From Symbiodinium natans (taxonomy: Eukaryota; Sar; Dinophyceae; Suessiales; Symbiodiniaceae), in the NCBI GenBank assembly GCA_905221605.1, contig CAJNDS010002439.1:149001-213000 (forward strand): a stretch of 64,000 nt of DNA. Direction: 5' to 3'. Shown here piece after piece: positions 19,266 to 29,449 of the stretch. The position numbers and the translations under genes were made by a program. Every line of letters starts with the position of its first letter. Position 1 is the first letter of the stretch. The notes below the pieces were generated by a model. It worked only from the letters and a program-made list of their open reading frames with translations. It did no database searches and had not been told where the DNA came from.

Positions 19266-19440
19266 AAACCCTAAACCCCAAACCCCTAAACCCCTAAACC
19301 CCTAAACCCCTAAACCCCTAAACCCCTAAACCCCTAAACCCCTAAACCCCTAAACCCCTAAACCCCTAAACCCCTAAACTTAAACCCCTAAACCCCTAAA
19401 CCCCTAAACCCCTAAACCCCTAAACCCTAAACCCTAAACT
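19266..19440 (-). repeat. Telomeric variant array (CCCCTAAA)n
   Basis: About twenty 8-base units, ending in ordinary CCCTAAA. The homogeneous variant suggests tandem expansion in place rather than direct telomerase copying of a 7-base template. Confidence 0.95.
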
Positions 19441-19901
19441 CACATTCGATGAACGGCGCCTCTTGCAAGGCCTCATCATGGCGCTGCCGGCCCCCGGCTA
19501 CCAGCCTGGTAGACTGAACGTGAACGTCTTTTCAAGCTGTTCCACCCACTCAGGTAGACTACGAGGCTCGGCCATTGTTTGATACACTAAAATGCGCCGA
19601 TTCTTGACTCCCCGGCTTTAGACCAGCATCGAAATTCTCCGGCAATGATACGGTAGAATCGAATCGGGTGCGATTTGCTAGGCTGCCTGTCTACTTAGGC
19701 CTCTCGGCGTTGGCTCTCAGATATGACAGAAACCCAGCACATGAAGCACAACTAGAACAACCTCCATATGGTTCTAGTAGGTGGGCAGGTAGGTGTCGAC
19801 GGTTTGTTACTGTACTCTGCGCGATGAGGGCAGCGTCCAAACTTGAACAAGTACCCATGGTAACAAAAGCCCCTATGAACACTGAACTTTAAACCCTAAA
19901 C
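19441..19901. other. No gene recognised
   Basis: Unique GC-rich DNA; two CCCTAAA units at 19890-19903. Confidence 0.45.
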
Positions 19902-19965
19902 CCTCCAGGGCACTCGTGAAAGGTCGACAAGAGCTTGGTCGCTTCCTTGCGGTTCGGATGCGCAG
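19902..19965 (-). CDS. Putative exon, copy 1 (frame uncertain)
   Basis: Edges TTGGCAG|CTGCG and GGAGG|GTTTAGGG fit an exon whose downstream intron starts with telomeric repeat. All three frames are open; AHPNRKEATKLLSTFHECPG is the most exon-like. Confidence 0.4.
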
Positions 19966-20098
19966 CTGCCAATTCGGGAACCACAGCGTGTGCCGGGCGC
20001 GAAAATCCCGTTTCCTCAAGATAACTGATTGTGATGCCACAACTAAGTACCAGTAGTAGTCTATATTGTTCGGAAATGCAAAAAGCGATAAGACCGGA

Positions 20099-20113
20099 GG
20101 GGGGGGGGGGGGC
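20099..20113. repeat. Poly(G) run
   Basis: About fourteen G with one C near the end. Confidence 0.9.
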
Positions 20114-20329
20114 GGCAAATGCAAGCAAAAGCAAACTTACCGGCGTCACAACCCCGACACGCAGTCCTCAGAGAACTGCTCTTAGGGCTTTTTAACGTCA
20201 AAAAAACCCTAAATGTAACGTTAAAAAAACCCATCGCTTTGCAGATGTCCGAGTTGACACCTCTCCCCAACATTGATCCACGTGTGGGAGCCTGGGACTG
20301 GAGGCCTCTGGGATAATATGGAGCGCGGT

Positions 20330-20400
20330 TCCCGAAAAATGGGGGACACCCCTTTGGTGGGGTCCCTACGACTACTTTTGGGGTCTTATATGGCCCACTT
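20330..20400 (-). mobile_element. Family F palindromic element, diverged (F2)
   Basis: Reading the minus strand, GACCCCAAAAGTAGT, GGGACCCCACC and CCATTTTTCGGGAA follow the family F order. Terminal arms are decayed. Confidence 0.45.
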
Positions 20401-20628
20401 TGGGCAGATACCCAGAGGATTATGTAAAAGTCGATCGACAAGTCTGTCTGTACATGTGTTCCTGTCTCTGTGGGATATACACATGCCATTCTACACATGC
20501 CGCATGCGCCGCTCAAGTACGTTTTCAGCTGAAACTACTGATGTGCATTGAAGGGCCCAGACCTCGCTTCTTTACAAACAGGGCCAAAGCGCTTGCAGCG
20601 AACCCTCCTAGTTCTCCTTGGATAACAC

Positions 20629-20679
20629 CCTGGCCCCACTGTGCTCCTCGTGCCGGCTGGTGGCCTCCGCCTCCAGAGC
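20629..20679 (-). CDS. Coiled-coil exon, copy 1
   Basis: Minus-strand frame ALEAEATSRHEEHSGA starts at CCGCAG|G and ends at GCCAGG|GTGTTA (GT donor). No paralogue found. Confidence 0.45.
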
Positions 20680-21209
20680 CTGCGGTCTCAGCACAAAGAA
20701 AGCTGTTCTTGTGGTGGCCTCTTGTCCTGCTACCACTATGGCTGCCCTGGTGGGGCTACTCGTGGTGTTGCTACTTCTATCAGCATGGGTGCGACCTTGC
20801 AAACTCAAGATCCCCTCCGCTATATCCCCTCCGCAGTCACCGCGCGCCCCGCCTTTGCTAAGTTGTTTTTGAATGAAAAACGGAGATAGGCACGCAAAAG
20901 TCCGCTTCGAATCCCCACCTCGTTGTTAGCGGGCAGGGCCCCCCCTAACCCCGACCCCCCCCCCTCCCGCCACGACAGCACGGCTTGGCTTCTGCGACGC
21001 GTGCATTCTCGGTTGACATTGGCATGGCGGCCCTCTGCCCGAGCTTTGGCCAGGCCAGTGAGTTGAGGCGGCATCAGCGGTTGAAAACTCGTAAATGTTG
21101 CCAGTGTCCCCAGGTTTTAAAAGCGTTTTGTCGTCCTTCCTTCATGCCTACTTGTGCGAACCACGATGTGGTTCTGCTGGAGAAGCACGTGCTGAAGCTT
21201 ACTGCTTAC
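20680..21209 (-). other. Unassigned, with weak exon near 20970-21070
   Basis: Minus-strand frame PQLTGLAKARAEGRHANVNR could be coding. A C-rich block lies at 20939-20967. Confidence 0.3.
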
Positions 21210-21270
21210 AGGTGCAAGCGCATCGTCGTCGGCCTTCTCGAGATGCTCGACCCTGCTGGCCAGTGCTTGC
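21210..21270 (-). CDS. Coiled-coil exon, copy 1
   Basis: Minus-strand frame QALASRVEHLEKADDDALAP starts at TCCTAG|G and ends at GCACCT|GTAAGC, a canonical donor. The copy 2 exon 50190-50236 reads QALSSRLDRLEKCS from the same acceptor position. Confidence 0.6.
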
Positions 21271-21663
21271 CTAGGAGCCCGCAGCTGGCTGTGAAAACAG
21301 ATCTCCTCTGCACCGCAGAAACTCTAAAACGCTGCTTGATATCAAGGTGCAACTCCCCAGGAGGCACAGACGTCACTCCCGGAACAGCTTCAGATGACCT
21401 CACGTACGAGGGCGAGCATATTCTGGAAGCTTGCGGACTCACAAACTGCTTGTCTCGATGCCTTGTCTGTAGACAGTCTTCTGATTTGCTCTGAGCAGTT
21501 CTGAGTCAGTCAACTGTCAGACCAGGCCTTTCATTCAGCTGGCGACGGACCTGACAATGGGCAGACGAAGCATGATGCAACCTGTCAACTGCCACGAAGA
21601 CAAAGAAACGCGCCACATGCGAATCCGGGCGCGTGTACGCCTCAACATCACAGCAAGTGCCCT
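21271..21663. other. No further exon supported
   Basis: A minus-strand frame at 21500-21580 (SAHCQVRRQLNERPG) is possible but lacks clear edges. Confidence 0.3.
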
Positions 21664-21726
21664 GCAAGTTCTCAGAAGAAGGCGATGCCTCTGCGCGCAC
21701 AAGGCCCTCGGTGATGGACGATGATG
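21664..21726 (-). CDS. Coiled-coil exon, copy 1
   Basis: Minus-strand frame SSSITEGLVRAEASPSSENL starts at CGACAG|C. The copy 2 exon 51031-51107 reads SSESLTEGLVRAEASQMANL; TEGLVRAEAS is identical. The donor here is uncertain (a GC at AACTT|GCAGG is possible). Confidence 0.6.
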
Positions 21727-21812
21727 CTGTCGGGGAGGTCACCTTGGTGCTGCACTGGTATGTGCACTGTTGTCTGTTGTGCGTCAGGTGGCTGGTTCTT
21801 TGGAGGTGCTGC

Positions 21813-21831
21813 GGGGGGGGGGGGGGGGGGG
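21813..21831. repeat. Poly(G) run
   Basis: Nineteen G in a row, followed by AAGGGGG. Confidence 0.95.
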
Positions 21832-21983
21832 AAGGGGGTGGGCAACCCCGACATGGCAAGGCCTGCCATCTTCACCTTATGCACCTTATGCTGCCATTCG
21901 CTCGGAAATTCGGGGTGCCTTATTGGAGTCCTTCTTGTAAGGGAATCCTACGCTCAGCGGTGCCCCAAACCCTAAAAATCGGC

Positions 21984-22020
21984 CTCGCCCCTTGCTTGGG
22001 TCCGGAGTTGGTCGACCAGC
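21984..22020 (-). CDS. Coiled-coil exon, copy 1
   Basis: Minus-strand frame LVDQLRTQARGE starts at GCCGAG|G and ends at GGCGAG|GCCGAT (GC donor), and the intron then reads TTTTTAGGGTTTGGGG. The copy 2 exon at 51946-52181 begins RLVDQLRVGG. Confidence 0.5.
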
Positions 22021-22252
22021 CTCGGCTTTCGGAGGCTCAGGGCTGCTCGAGACTTCCTTGTTGCCAGGACTGATGAGGTTGTTAAGTGGGCAGCTTCTCT
22101 TACAGGAGTCGTCATGAGAAGATCATAAACAGCCTAATTTATACTGTTGATAAGACAAAGGCGTATATGAACAGTAACTACGCACCAGCTGTCGTTGATT
22201 CTCGGCTTGGCCTTCTGGTGGCTTGGTGCATCTGCAAACCGCGAGACCGCGC

Positions 22253-22322
22253 CTGGAAAGATCCGCGGTGGCGTTGCTGATTTCCAGCTTTTGCAGGTCC
22301 AGCTCCTGCCGGATGTTGTCTC
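22253..22322 (-). CDS. Coiled-coil exon, copy 1 (GC donor)
   Basis: The 70-bp exon reads DNIRQELDLQKLEISNATAD then LSR, from TGCAAG|GAG to TTCCAG|GCGCGG. The copy 2 exon 53187-53256 is also 70 bp, reads ESLRQEMELQKMEIGNASSD then LSR, and ends ATCCAG|GTCGGA. So a GC donor here matches a GT donor there. Confidence 0.7.
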
Positions 22323-22651
22323 CTTGCACATGGAATAAGAAAAAGGCGGGTCCTAGGGTACTACCTCAGATGAATCGAAGGAATCCAAGAATGGACTTGC
22401 TGACCCACAAGCTCCCATCGACATGAAGCATTGTAGAAGCGGTCACGCGCCTTGCTTACGATGCCTTAACTTCTAGCAGATTCAGGCATACACAGCTGAA
22501 CAGATCTGGCGCTCAATCCGCTCAGGACAGCCGATGGGAATGCATTTCAATCCTGGAACCTACCAACAGACTTGCGCTTCAATCCTACATCGTTGCAAGA
22601 CCGAAAGTGCGTGTGGACCTTGCGAGAGTGAAGTTGGTAAAGGCAAGGGTC

Positions 22652-22702
22652 GAAAATGGCCGAACTCACTCAGGACTTGCTGCGTCTGGGTTGCGGCGGC
22701 GC
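22652..22702 (-). CDS. Coiled-coil exon, copy 1 (GA donor, telomeric acceptor)
   Basis: The 51-bp exon reads AAATQTQQVLSEFGHF from CTAAACCCAG|GCGCC to CATTTTC|GACCC. The copy 2 exon 53813-53863 is also 51 bp, reads AASQQAQQVLSEFSHM and ends CACATGC|GTATCC. The acceptor here is made by telomeric repeat 22708-22737, and the donor would be GA. Confidence 0.65.
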
Positions 22703-22707
22703 CTGGG

Positions 22708-22737
22708 TTTAGGGTTTAGGGTTTAGGGTTTAGGGTG
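22708..22737 (+). repeat. Interstitial telomeric tract abutting an exon
   Basis: Four TTTAGGG units. On the minus strand they read CCCTAAACCCAG into the exon at 22702. Confidence 0.9.
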
Positions 22738-22915
22738 CAGTAAAGCAGCTTGCGGCAAGCTGGAGAAAAAAAGGAAGCCGGGAGGCCCAGGTCAGAAGCA
22801 AAGAAGGATGAGCGCGACATTTACGTGGGCTGTGCCACGGGTTTCAAGCAGCCTTTATAGGGTTTATCCGCCGACCCCAACCAGCGCGGGGGCGGCGTCG
22901 GTGAAGACCCATCGT

Positions 22916-22992
22916 TGTCTGCTTCCTCGCCCAGTGCCTCGCTGCCCTTGCTGTCTGCTTCCTCGCCCAGTGCCTCGCTGCCCTTGCTGCCT
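22916..22992. repeat. Tandem duplication, about 37-bp unit
   Basis: TGTCTGCTTCCTCGCCCAGT-GCCTCGCTGCCCTTGC occurs twice in tandem, then a partial third unit and a C run. Confidence 0.85.
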
Positions 22993-23580
22993 TCCCCCCC
23001 CCCCCCACCCTTCCTGCCCCCCTCGCTGCCTTGCTGTTAGTGCCCAACCCCCTCCCCCCCCCTCCCGCTTAAGGGCTCAAGTGCATGCCCGAGCCCTCCC
23101 GCCCTCCCGACTGCCCCCGCGCTCCTTGGCCCCTTGCCTCCACGCGGTTTAGGGTTTAGGGGCTTGTGGTTTCGGGTTTAGTACGCCGAGCACACACTCC
23201 CAAATCTCACCGACTTCACTGCACCCGTCTGCTCATCGCCATACCGGTGCGGGCCTACTTCGAGCCGCACTTCCCGCTGCATAGCTCCCAGGCGCGCCTG
23301 CAAGGAAACATCCACCCTCTACAATCCTTTAAAAGGCCCTTGTATGTATCCTCATGTAGGGTTGAGGGCCCAAGGCCCTGGACTCTAAATGACTCTAAAA
23401 GGGTCAGGGTCAAAAGCCCTAGAATCTCTTAGAACGGCCTTGGCAGAGTTGAGGGTCAGAGAGGCTTGGCAGGTTTCAAGATTCGATTTGCGACTCCATG
23501 ATCCCGTTCAGGAGATTGAAAGACTGCCGGATGATGAAGGATTCTGGGTGCATATCGAGCCATTGAGCAAAACACAAATT
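22993..23580. other. C-rich block, then unassigned; possible diverged palindrome
   Basis: C-rich to about 23070, with a TTTAGGG patch at 23145-23162. 23315-23430 contains AAAAGGCCCTT, GGGCCCAAGGCCCTGG and CTCTAAAAGGGTC, which may be a decayed family D-like element. Minus-strand 23456-23570 has an open frame (SFIIRQSFNLLNGIMESQIE) of unknown meaning. Confidence 0.3.
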
Positions 23581-23629
23581 CTCTCTCTTCCTCTCTCTCT
23601 CTCTCTCGCTCTCTTTCTCCGCTCTCTCG

Positions 23630-23665
<36 letters not shown>

Positions 23666-23780
23666 CCACACGCATAACCCTCCCGAAGGGAGGCTGCCCC
23701 CAGGGGCGCGCACGTCCAAGGTTTGTCGGTGTGAGAGTCCTCCCCGTCTCTCTCTCTCTCTCTCTCTGCTCTCTCTCTCC
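23581..23780. repeat. (CT)n microsatellites, two blocks
   Basis: CT-rich at 23581-23672 and 23748-23780, separated by a unique stretch with CACACGCATAACCC. Confidence 0.95.
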
Positions 23781-23872
23781 TTCTTACTATGATGATTCTT
23801 CGTGTCCTTCTTCTTATTCTTCTTCCTCTTCCTCTTCCTCTTCCTATTCCTCTTCCTCTTCGTCTTATTATT

Positions 23873-24035
23873 CTTCTTCTTCTTCTTCTTCTTCTTCTTC
23901 TTCTTCTTCTTCTTCTTCTTCTTCTTCTTCTTCTTCTTCTTCTTCTTCTTCTTCTTCTTCTTCTTCTTCTTCTTCTTCTTCTTCTTCTTCTTCTTCTTCT
24001 TCTTCTTCTTCTTCTTCTTCTTCTTCTTCTTCTTC
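23873..24035. repeat. (TTC)n microsatellite
   Basis: About 54 uninterrupted TTC units after imperfect CTTCCT repeats. Poly-Ser, poly-Leu, poly-Phe and poly-Glu/Arg frames through it are artefacts of the repeat. Confidence 0.98.
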
Positions 24036-24196
24036 TCTCTTCCTTGCCTTCATGAGACAACAAACAGTGCATAAGCCGCTTTTACAGTAATCCTCTCTGT
24101 TTCTTTCTTTATTTATGTTTCCTGCGCCGGGAAGGGTGTCTGTGTCTGCACGTTGCCTCAACGCAGCTACTGCCATGAAATAGCTTAGGAGATAGC

Positions 24197-24229
24197 CTCG
24201 AGATGGCTCTCCACAGCACGACGCAAAGC
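24197..24229 (-). CDS. Coiled-coil exon, copy 1
   Basis: The 33-bp core reads ALRRAVESHLE from ATCGAG|G to CTCGAG|GCTATC. The copy 2 exon 54208-54240 is also 33 bp, reads SLRRAVESHLE and ends CTCGAG|GCGGCG. Both donors are GC. The open frame extends upstream (FFKSLDAHRIE), so the true acceptor could be earlier. Confidence 0.6.
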
Positions 24230-24661
24230 CTCGATTCGGTGCGCATCTAAACTTTTAAAGAAGGACCGTAGGTTCATGCCAGCTTCGCTTGAGAGGCCAA
24301 GTGCGGGTTTGCATCTACGTCTACATCCTGTTCTTGCACCGGAAACAACAGTTTCATGATTTCACTTGTATGAGTGCTGTTGACCAGGTTATATTCTTAG
24401 AAGTAGACATGCTATTGGGAACTAAATAGTAACTTGAAGTGGCAACATAAATCAAAACGAGATTTGCTGTCAGATCATCAAAACAATCTCTGACTCTATC
24501 TCATGCATCTACCTAATGCATGGCCGCATGTATCAAGATCAAGAGAAGATTGCAGCCCCGATTGCATTCGAGGATCGTTTGTTTTATACAGTAGGGGCAA
24601 ATCCGTGAAGGCCGCAGTAAATACGCTAGTGCAAGCAGCGCTCCCTTGCAAACCACGAGGC
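24230..24661. other. No further exon supported
   Basis: Unique, moderately AT-rich sequence. Confidence 0.4.
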
Positions 24662-24734
24662 AGATTCCTCCTTGACAGTGGTATGCCATCTTTGCTCCAG
24701 TCCTCGGCATGGACGGAGTCGGTCGACGAGTTCG
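24662..24734 (-). CDS. Coiled-coil exon, copy 1
   Basis: Minus-strand frame ELVDRLRPCRGLEQRWHTTV then KEES, from ATCAG|C to GAATCT|GCCTCG. The copy 2 exon 54565-54634 reads REEADAKLEQKWHGIVKEE. An alternative acceptor lies at TTTTGCAG (24755), directly against telomeric repeats. Confidence 0.55.
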
Positions 24735-24762
24735 CTGATTTGACCGTAGACAGACTGCAAAA

Positions 24763-24802
24763 CCCTAAACCCTAAACCCTAAACCCTAAACCCTAAACCC
24801 TA
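24763..24802 (-). repeat. Interstitial telomeric tract
   Basis: Five to six CCCTAAA units, 8 bp from a possible exon acceptor on the minus strand. Confidence 0.95.
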
Positions 24803-25180
24803 AGACCGAACGTGCTGCGCCGGCTATAGAGCAGCGCACTCCGGGCTGCCAGCGCAAGTGCCATGACATGTCTGATCGATGAGCCCCGGGTCGGAGGAAC
24901 AGTTTTCTGATTAAAACATCGACAAGTAGTACTAACAGTTAATGACCATGGTAAGAATAAAAACAAATATGGTACCAATAGCAACAAAATTTGCAATAAT
25001 AACACCAAAGGCAAGAGTAACAAAAGCCCATAATCACCCTTGATCGCCAATGATGACAAATGATAACAATAGCCAATCATCACCAAGAAGAAGCAATAAC
25101 TAGTGCCAGTGCAAATAGCAGCAAGACAACTCGAGTTTAAAAGAAAAGGACCCGTATGAATTTCGCAGGTGCATGACCGC
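24803..25180. other. A-rich intronic sequence
   Basis: 24915-25130 is rich in AATAATAAC, AACAAT and AGCAAT near-repeats. No exon. Confidence 0.5.
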
Positions 25181-25320
25181 TAAACCCTAAACCCTAAACC
25201 CTAAACCCTAAACCCTAAACCCTAAACCCTAAACCCTAAACCCTAAACCCTAAACCCTAAACCCTAAACCCTAAACCCTAAACCCTAAACCCTAAACCCT
25301 AAACCCTAAACCCTAAACCC
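25181..25320 (-). repeat. Interstitial telomeric tract, long and perfect
   Basis: Twenty almost perfect CCCTAAA units. The minus-strand stretch to its right (25325-25440, ASLEASSVARLGLPRR) might be an exon. Confidence 0.98.
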
Positions 25321-25611
25321 GCCCGCCACCCCACTCTCTTGTCTTTTGGGGTAGGTGGGCGCTGGTCGAGCGCTCAGTGAGACCCTGCGAGGGAGCCCCA
25401 GGCGGGCGACCGAGCTGGCCTCCAGGCTGGCTGTATTATATTATATTACCCTAAAATTCAAGCTGCCAGCGCACATGGTTTGGTCCTGCATTGGAGGCCC
25501 CCTGGGGACGGCCCCTTGAGACCCCTGGTCCCTCACCCCCGTCCGCTGGGCTGAGGGGACCAGGGGCGGTTTTGTTGGGGCAGGCAGTTCGGCCTGACCC
25601 CATTTTAGCGC

Positions 25612-25858
25612 CAGGCCCTGGCCCTGGCCCTGGCCCTGGCCCTGGCCCTGGTGCTGGTGCTGGCCCTGCCCTGGCCCTGGCCCTGGCCCTGGCGCTGCCG
25701 GCCCTGGCCCTGGCCCTGGCCCTGGCCCTAGCCCTGGCCCTGGTCCTGGGGCTGGTTCTGGCCCTGGCCGTGGCCCTGGCCCTGGCCCTAACCCTGACCC
25801 TGGCCCTGACCCTGCCTTCCTGCCCTGGCTCCCTGGCCCTGGCCCTGGCCCTGACTGG
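25612..25858. repeat. (CCCTGG)n minisatellite
   Basis: Dozens of hexamers CCCTGG with point variants. Frames open on both strands encode AL, GP and RA repeats and are not called as genes. Confidence 0.95.
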
Positions 25859-26462
25859 CCGCTTCGCGCCAACCAAGCCTGGTTGCCTTTGCTGGCCCAT
25901 AGCCCCTTCGCACCAACCCAAACCTGTCCTCGCACACCGTTTGTGCCTGGTCCACACAGCTTGTAAAGGTCCCCAACCTGACCTGACCACTTACCCCCTT
26001 CGCGCCAAGCCAAGCTGTCCGCGCACCAGTTTGTGCCTGGTCCACACCAGCCCTGTTTCTGTGCCTGACTACTTTTGCGCCCTGGCTCTGGCCCTGGCCC
26101 TGGCCTCTGGCCGAGTCATCTTACCCCCTGGCGCCAAGCCAAGCTGTCCGCGCACCAGTTTGTCCTGCCTCGCTTCCGTTTGCTGCCTGGTCCAGACCCT
26201 GGTTCGGCACCCCACCTTACCCCCTTCGCGCCAAGCCAAGCTATCCGCCACACCAGCCCTGTTTCCGTGGCGCTCTGCCCAACCCAAGCTGTTCACTGTG
26301 TGTTCTTCCTGGCTGGAGCCCCTTCGCGCCAACCAAGCCTCGCTGCCTTTGTCTGTTCCTGGCCCATCCCTTCATAGCCCCTTCGCCCCAACCCAAGCTG
26401 TCTTCACGTACCCTGCCTCGTTTCCGTCTGCTGCAGCTTTGCGCCTGGTCCACGCACCTTTT
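25859..26462. repeat. Degenerate tandem repeat, units of roughly 60-100 bp
   Basis: CCCCTTCGCGCCAA-CCAAGC followed by a CCTGGTCCA-containing or similar segment recurs at about 25865, 25905, 25995, 26125, 26220, 26320 and 26375. A 333-codon plus-strand frame spans it together with the hexamer array, which I read as a repeat artefact. Confidence 0.75.
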
Positions 26463-26617
26463 GGAAATCCCCAAAAAGGGCGTGAGTGCTGACTCATGTG
26501 ATGCTTTGTAAAAAAATGAAAGGTCTTAACTCCTTGAGAGTTGAAAGTGGGCGGTCTTGGGGTGGGTAGGTCTGCAGACTACCGCGCGCTCCCAAAGCGC
26601 GCTCCCGTTTGGCACGC

Positions 26618-26641
26618 CCTAAACCCTAAACCCTAAACCCT
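26618..26641 (-). repeat. Interstitial telomeric tract abutting an exon
   Basis: Three CCCTAAA units. On the minus strand the exon 26644-26728 ends and the intron begins GTAGGGTTTAGGG. Confidence 0.9.
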
Positions 26642-26643
26642 AC

Positions 26644-26728
26644 CGCTACTGCCCAACATCCTCAGCCAAATCTTCCCCAAGGCTCGGCTCTCGCACTGCT
26701 CGCGTAGGCTCTGCGATGTGCGGATGGC
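26644..26728 (-). CDS. Coiled-coil exon, copy 1
   Basis: Minus-strand frame IRTSQSLREQCESRALGKIW then LRMLGSS, from CATACAG|G to AGTAGCG|GTAGGG. The donor is directly joined to telomeric repeat. CESR motifs also occur near 43395 and 56195 on the same strand, the latter at the matching place in copy 2. Confidence 0.55.
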
Positions 26729-26750
26729 CTGTATGACGTATACATAAGTG

Positions 26751-26834
26751 GTTTAGGGTTTAGGGTTTTTAGGGTTTAGGGTTTAGGGTTTAGGGTTTTT
26801 AGGGTTTAGGGTGTAGGGTTTAGGGTTTAGGGTA
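26751..26834 (+). repeat. Interstitial telomeric tract with TTTTTAGGG variants
   Basis: Eleven units, two of them expanded by two T. Confidence 0.95.
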
Positions 26835-27589
26835 TGTATTATGTACACATATGAATGGTCATACACGTACATGTGTACATTTGTTATATTGCATTATTAT
26901 TTGATTATATATACATATATGTGTGTGTATGTAAGTGGGGCTGTAACTGAAGGCAACACTGCCGCAAGGCATAAAACCTGTCATGGGCCTGTGGCAAGCG
27001 GTTGTGTCAGCGGGGTGGGTGGATAGATGGGTCGGCCTGCTGGGCGTTGCGGCCTAATTAAGGGTGCCTTCTGCCGCTGTCCAGGAGCCTCTGTAAACGT
27101 CATCGGCCAGCCTCACTCAACAGCTCGACATCCCTGATTTTGGCAACTTCGTGCAAGCAGCTGTGAACTCACCAAGGCCCACAACAGGCGCCGAAGTGCA
27201 CAGGCCAGACCGCAATGGGTCCCCTGTAGTGCAGCCCCACCAATCCTGCTTGCAGTCCAGCACCCTTTAGGCCCAGGCCAAGTTGTTTCCAGCGAGGATC
27301 CAGGATGGCTGCCATACAGCATCGGTTGAGAGGACTCGTGAGCACGGCAACGCTTTGCCAGCCAGTGGTGGAGACAGGTTGGGCCGAGTCTTGAAAAGAA
27401 ACGAACCAGAACAATTCAAAGCAAACCTGCTAAACACGCGCACGCTCAAGGTAACTGCCTTTTTGTTCGCCGACTGTTCCTTGTTGCTTTTTGGGGATTT
27501 CGCCTGGTTCACGCACATCGCGTCGCCTTCCACGACGAGTAGGCGAAATCCAGCTGACTCCAAGCCCTGAACAAAAAGACGTCAAAAGG
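26835..27589. other. Unassigned; possible plus-strand exon near 27376-27450
   Basis: A plus-strand frame RLGRVLKRNEPEQFKANLLN ends at CTCAAG|GTAACT. It would run against all supported exons, so I do not call it. AT-rich GTATGT repeats lie at 26836-26935. Confidence 0.25.
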
Positions 27590-27918
27590 GTTTAGGGTTT
27601 AGGGTTTAGGCCCTCGTGGCCCCTCTGCTAACTCCACCTGAAGTTCGCCTTTGAAACCTGCTGGCCGCCGGCCTCATCTCGTCTTTTCCTTTCTTCCTCC
27701 AAGGCTGCTGGGAAAATGAGCCAACTCATTAAGGCAATGATAGCAAACATAAACACAATAATGGCAGTAATACCAGTAAGAACAACAATAACAACAACAG
27801 CAATAGCAGCAATAATAACAAGAATGACATGTGCACTCTTCAGAATGCACCCTAAACCCTTTTTTGAGCACGGACTGAGGAAGCTGCCCTAAACCCTAAA
27901 CCCTAAACCCTAAACCCT
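27590..27918. repeat. Two short telomeric tracts with an AACAATAA-rich stretch between
   Basis: TTTAGGG units at 27590-27610 and CCCTAAA units at 27888-27918 enclose imperfect AACAAT/AGCAAT repeats at 27735-27825. Confidence 0.7.
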
Positions 27919-28019
27919 ACTAAGCTTTACGTGATGCCTGGAGCAGGGAGTCCAGGTTGGTTCCCAGCTGCTTCCGCGCCTCGGATTCCCTCCTTTGGCA
28001 GGTCAGGGTGGGAGTACTA

Positions 28020-28245
28020 TACACCTATGTCACAATGTATACATATAAACATGTTTGTATTTGTGTAGATACACATATATATATATATACATATGTTTAT
28101 ATTTATGTTTATGTTTGTGTTTATGTTTATATTTATATTTATACTTATATTTACATTTATATTTATATTTACATTTATATTTATGTTTATATTTACACAC
28201 ACATATATATATATATATCTTGTACTTGGATATATATATATATAC
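28020..28245. repeat. AT-rich minisatellite (TTTATA/TTTATG)n
   Basis: Hexamers such as TTTATG, TTTATA and TTTACA in tandem, bordered by (AT)n. Confidence 0.9.
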
Positions 28246-28250
28246 ATTTT

Positions 28251-28337
28251 CCCAAAGAGCCCGATACCACTTTATTCAGGAAGTTACCTTAAATCATGTG
28301 AAGGACCCCCATAAAAAATAGCATTGGGCTCTTCGGG
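28251..28337. mobile_element. Family B palindromic element (B2)
   Basis: Arms CCCAAAGAGCCCGATACC and GCATTGGGCTCTTCGGG. The inner AT-rich palindrome has decayed. Confidence 0.75.
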
Positions 28338-28800
28338 TAGCTAACGTCTGATAACAAAATATGTCATGCTATTGCAAGACCACATCTTCAATCCATTCTG
28401 TAGCACCTGAATTTTACAACAAACTTGAGCAAATGATCAATGGGATTCAATTGAAGACTCTCAGGAAAAGATTAGCGCGTGTAAAGTCTAATTGGTTCAA
28501 TGCCTCAGTAAACGTTCTTCCAAAACATCTCGTATGTCTCGAAACACACATGGCTCAAACCGCTAGACGCGCGCAGAGCGCAGTGTAGTGTTTCACAAAA
28601 CCCAGAGCCTACTTTCTTGTAGGTTACCTAAGAATCCTATAAGAGGCTTTATACCAAGAACCTACAAAGCCAAAGCAATTATTGCAAGCGAAGGGTACGG
28701 TGTCCTAGCTTACGTATTTCTCAGGCCGAACGCAAGACAATGAAGGACAGCTGGGACAGACCTGCGCGTCGGTCTCATTTCTTGTTTTGCTGGGTTCATT
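28338..28800. other. Unassigned; small palindrome at 28610-28665
   Basis: CTTGTAGGTT and AACCTACAAAG form a roughly 55-bp hairpin. A plus-strand 75-codon frame at 28361-28588 has no domain. Confidence 0.35.
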
Positions 28801-28955
28801 TCATTATATATGTATGTATATGTCTATATAGTATTATATAGACATAGTAGTATATACGTATACATAGAATATTACTATTTAATGTTATATGTATATAGAT
28901 ATATAGTATTAATGTATATAGTATATAAGTATACATATAAATTCTTGTTATTTTC
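28801..28955. repeat. AT-rich simple sequence
   Basis: TATATGTA, TATAGTAT and related near-palindromic units. Confidence 0.85.
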
Positions 28956-29332
28956 ATGGTTTCTATTACTTGTAAGTGCCTTGATGCACTTATGAAAACC
29001 ATCCAGCACTCTTGTGTTTTTAGTACTTGCTTGAGATCTTGAGGTCAAGTTCTGCCTGACTTGTTCTAGCAAAGCTATGATTTTTGAGTCCAATCAAAAT
29101 TGGTGCGTGGCAGGCAATGAATATTCAAGCCAACTCCAAAGAACAAACGAGACTTGATAGATATGAGAGATAGGGCGCCAATCTGTTCATTCTTAGGTCG
29201 CATAAACACAGTGCGTCCCAGATTCGGCTGGGAATCAGCTGGTTTCTCGCCGAATCAAGCGCGCACGGATCAATGTTTAATAGTAAGAAGCCAGGAAACC
29301 CACACAAACGGTAGGTTCATTAAGCTCATAGG
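28956..29332. other. No gene recognised
   Basis: Unique sequence. Confidence 0.4.
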
Positions 29333-29404
29333 GTTTAGGGTTTAGGGTTTAGGGTTTGGGGTTTGGGGTTTGGGGTTTGGGGTTTGGGGTTTGGGGTTTA
29401 GGGT
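29333..29404 (+). repeat. Telomeric tract with TTTGGGG block
   Basis: Three TTTAGGG units, then about six TTTGGGG units, then TTTAGGG. A G run follows at 29415-29427. Confidence 0.95.
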
Positions 29405-29449
29405 CATGAAAGTGGGGGGGGGGGGGTTGCGTCTATACCTTGTTTCACT

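Noticed and set aside
23389-24176. Frames with poly-Ser, poly-Leu, poly-Phe, poly-Arg and poly-Glu
   Set aside because: All arise from the (TTC)n and (CT)n microsatellites.
25491-26492. 333-codon plus-strand frame and overlapping minus-strand frames
   Set aside because: Open in several frames on both strands because of the CCCTGG hexamer and degenerate tandem repeat; no domain.
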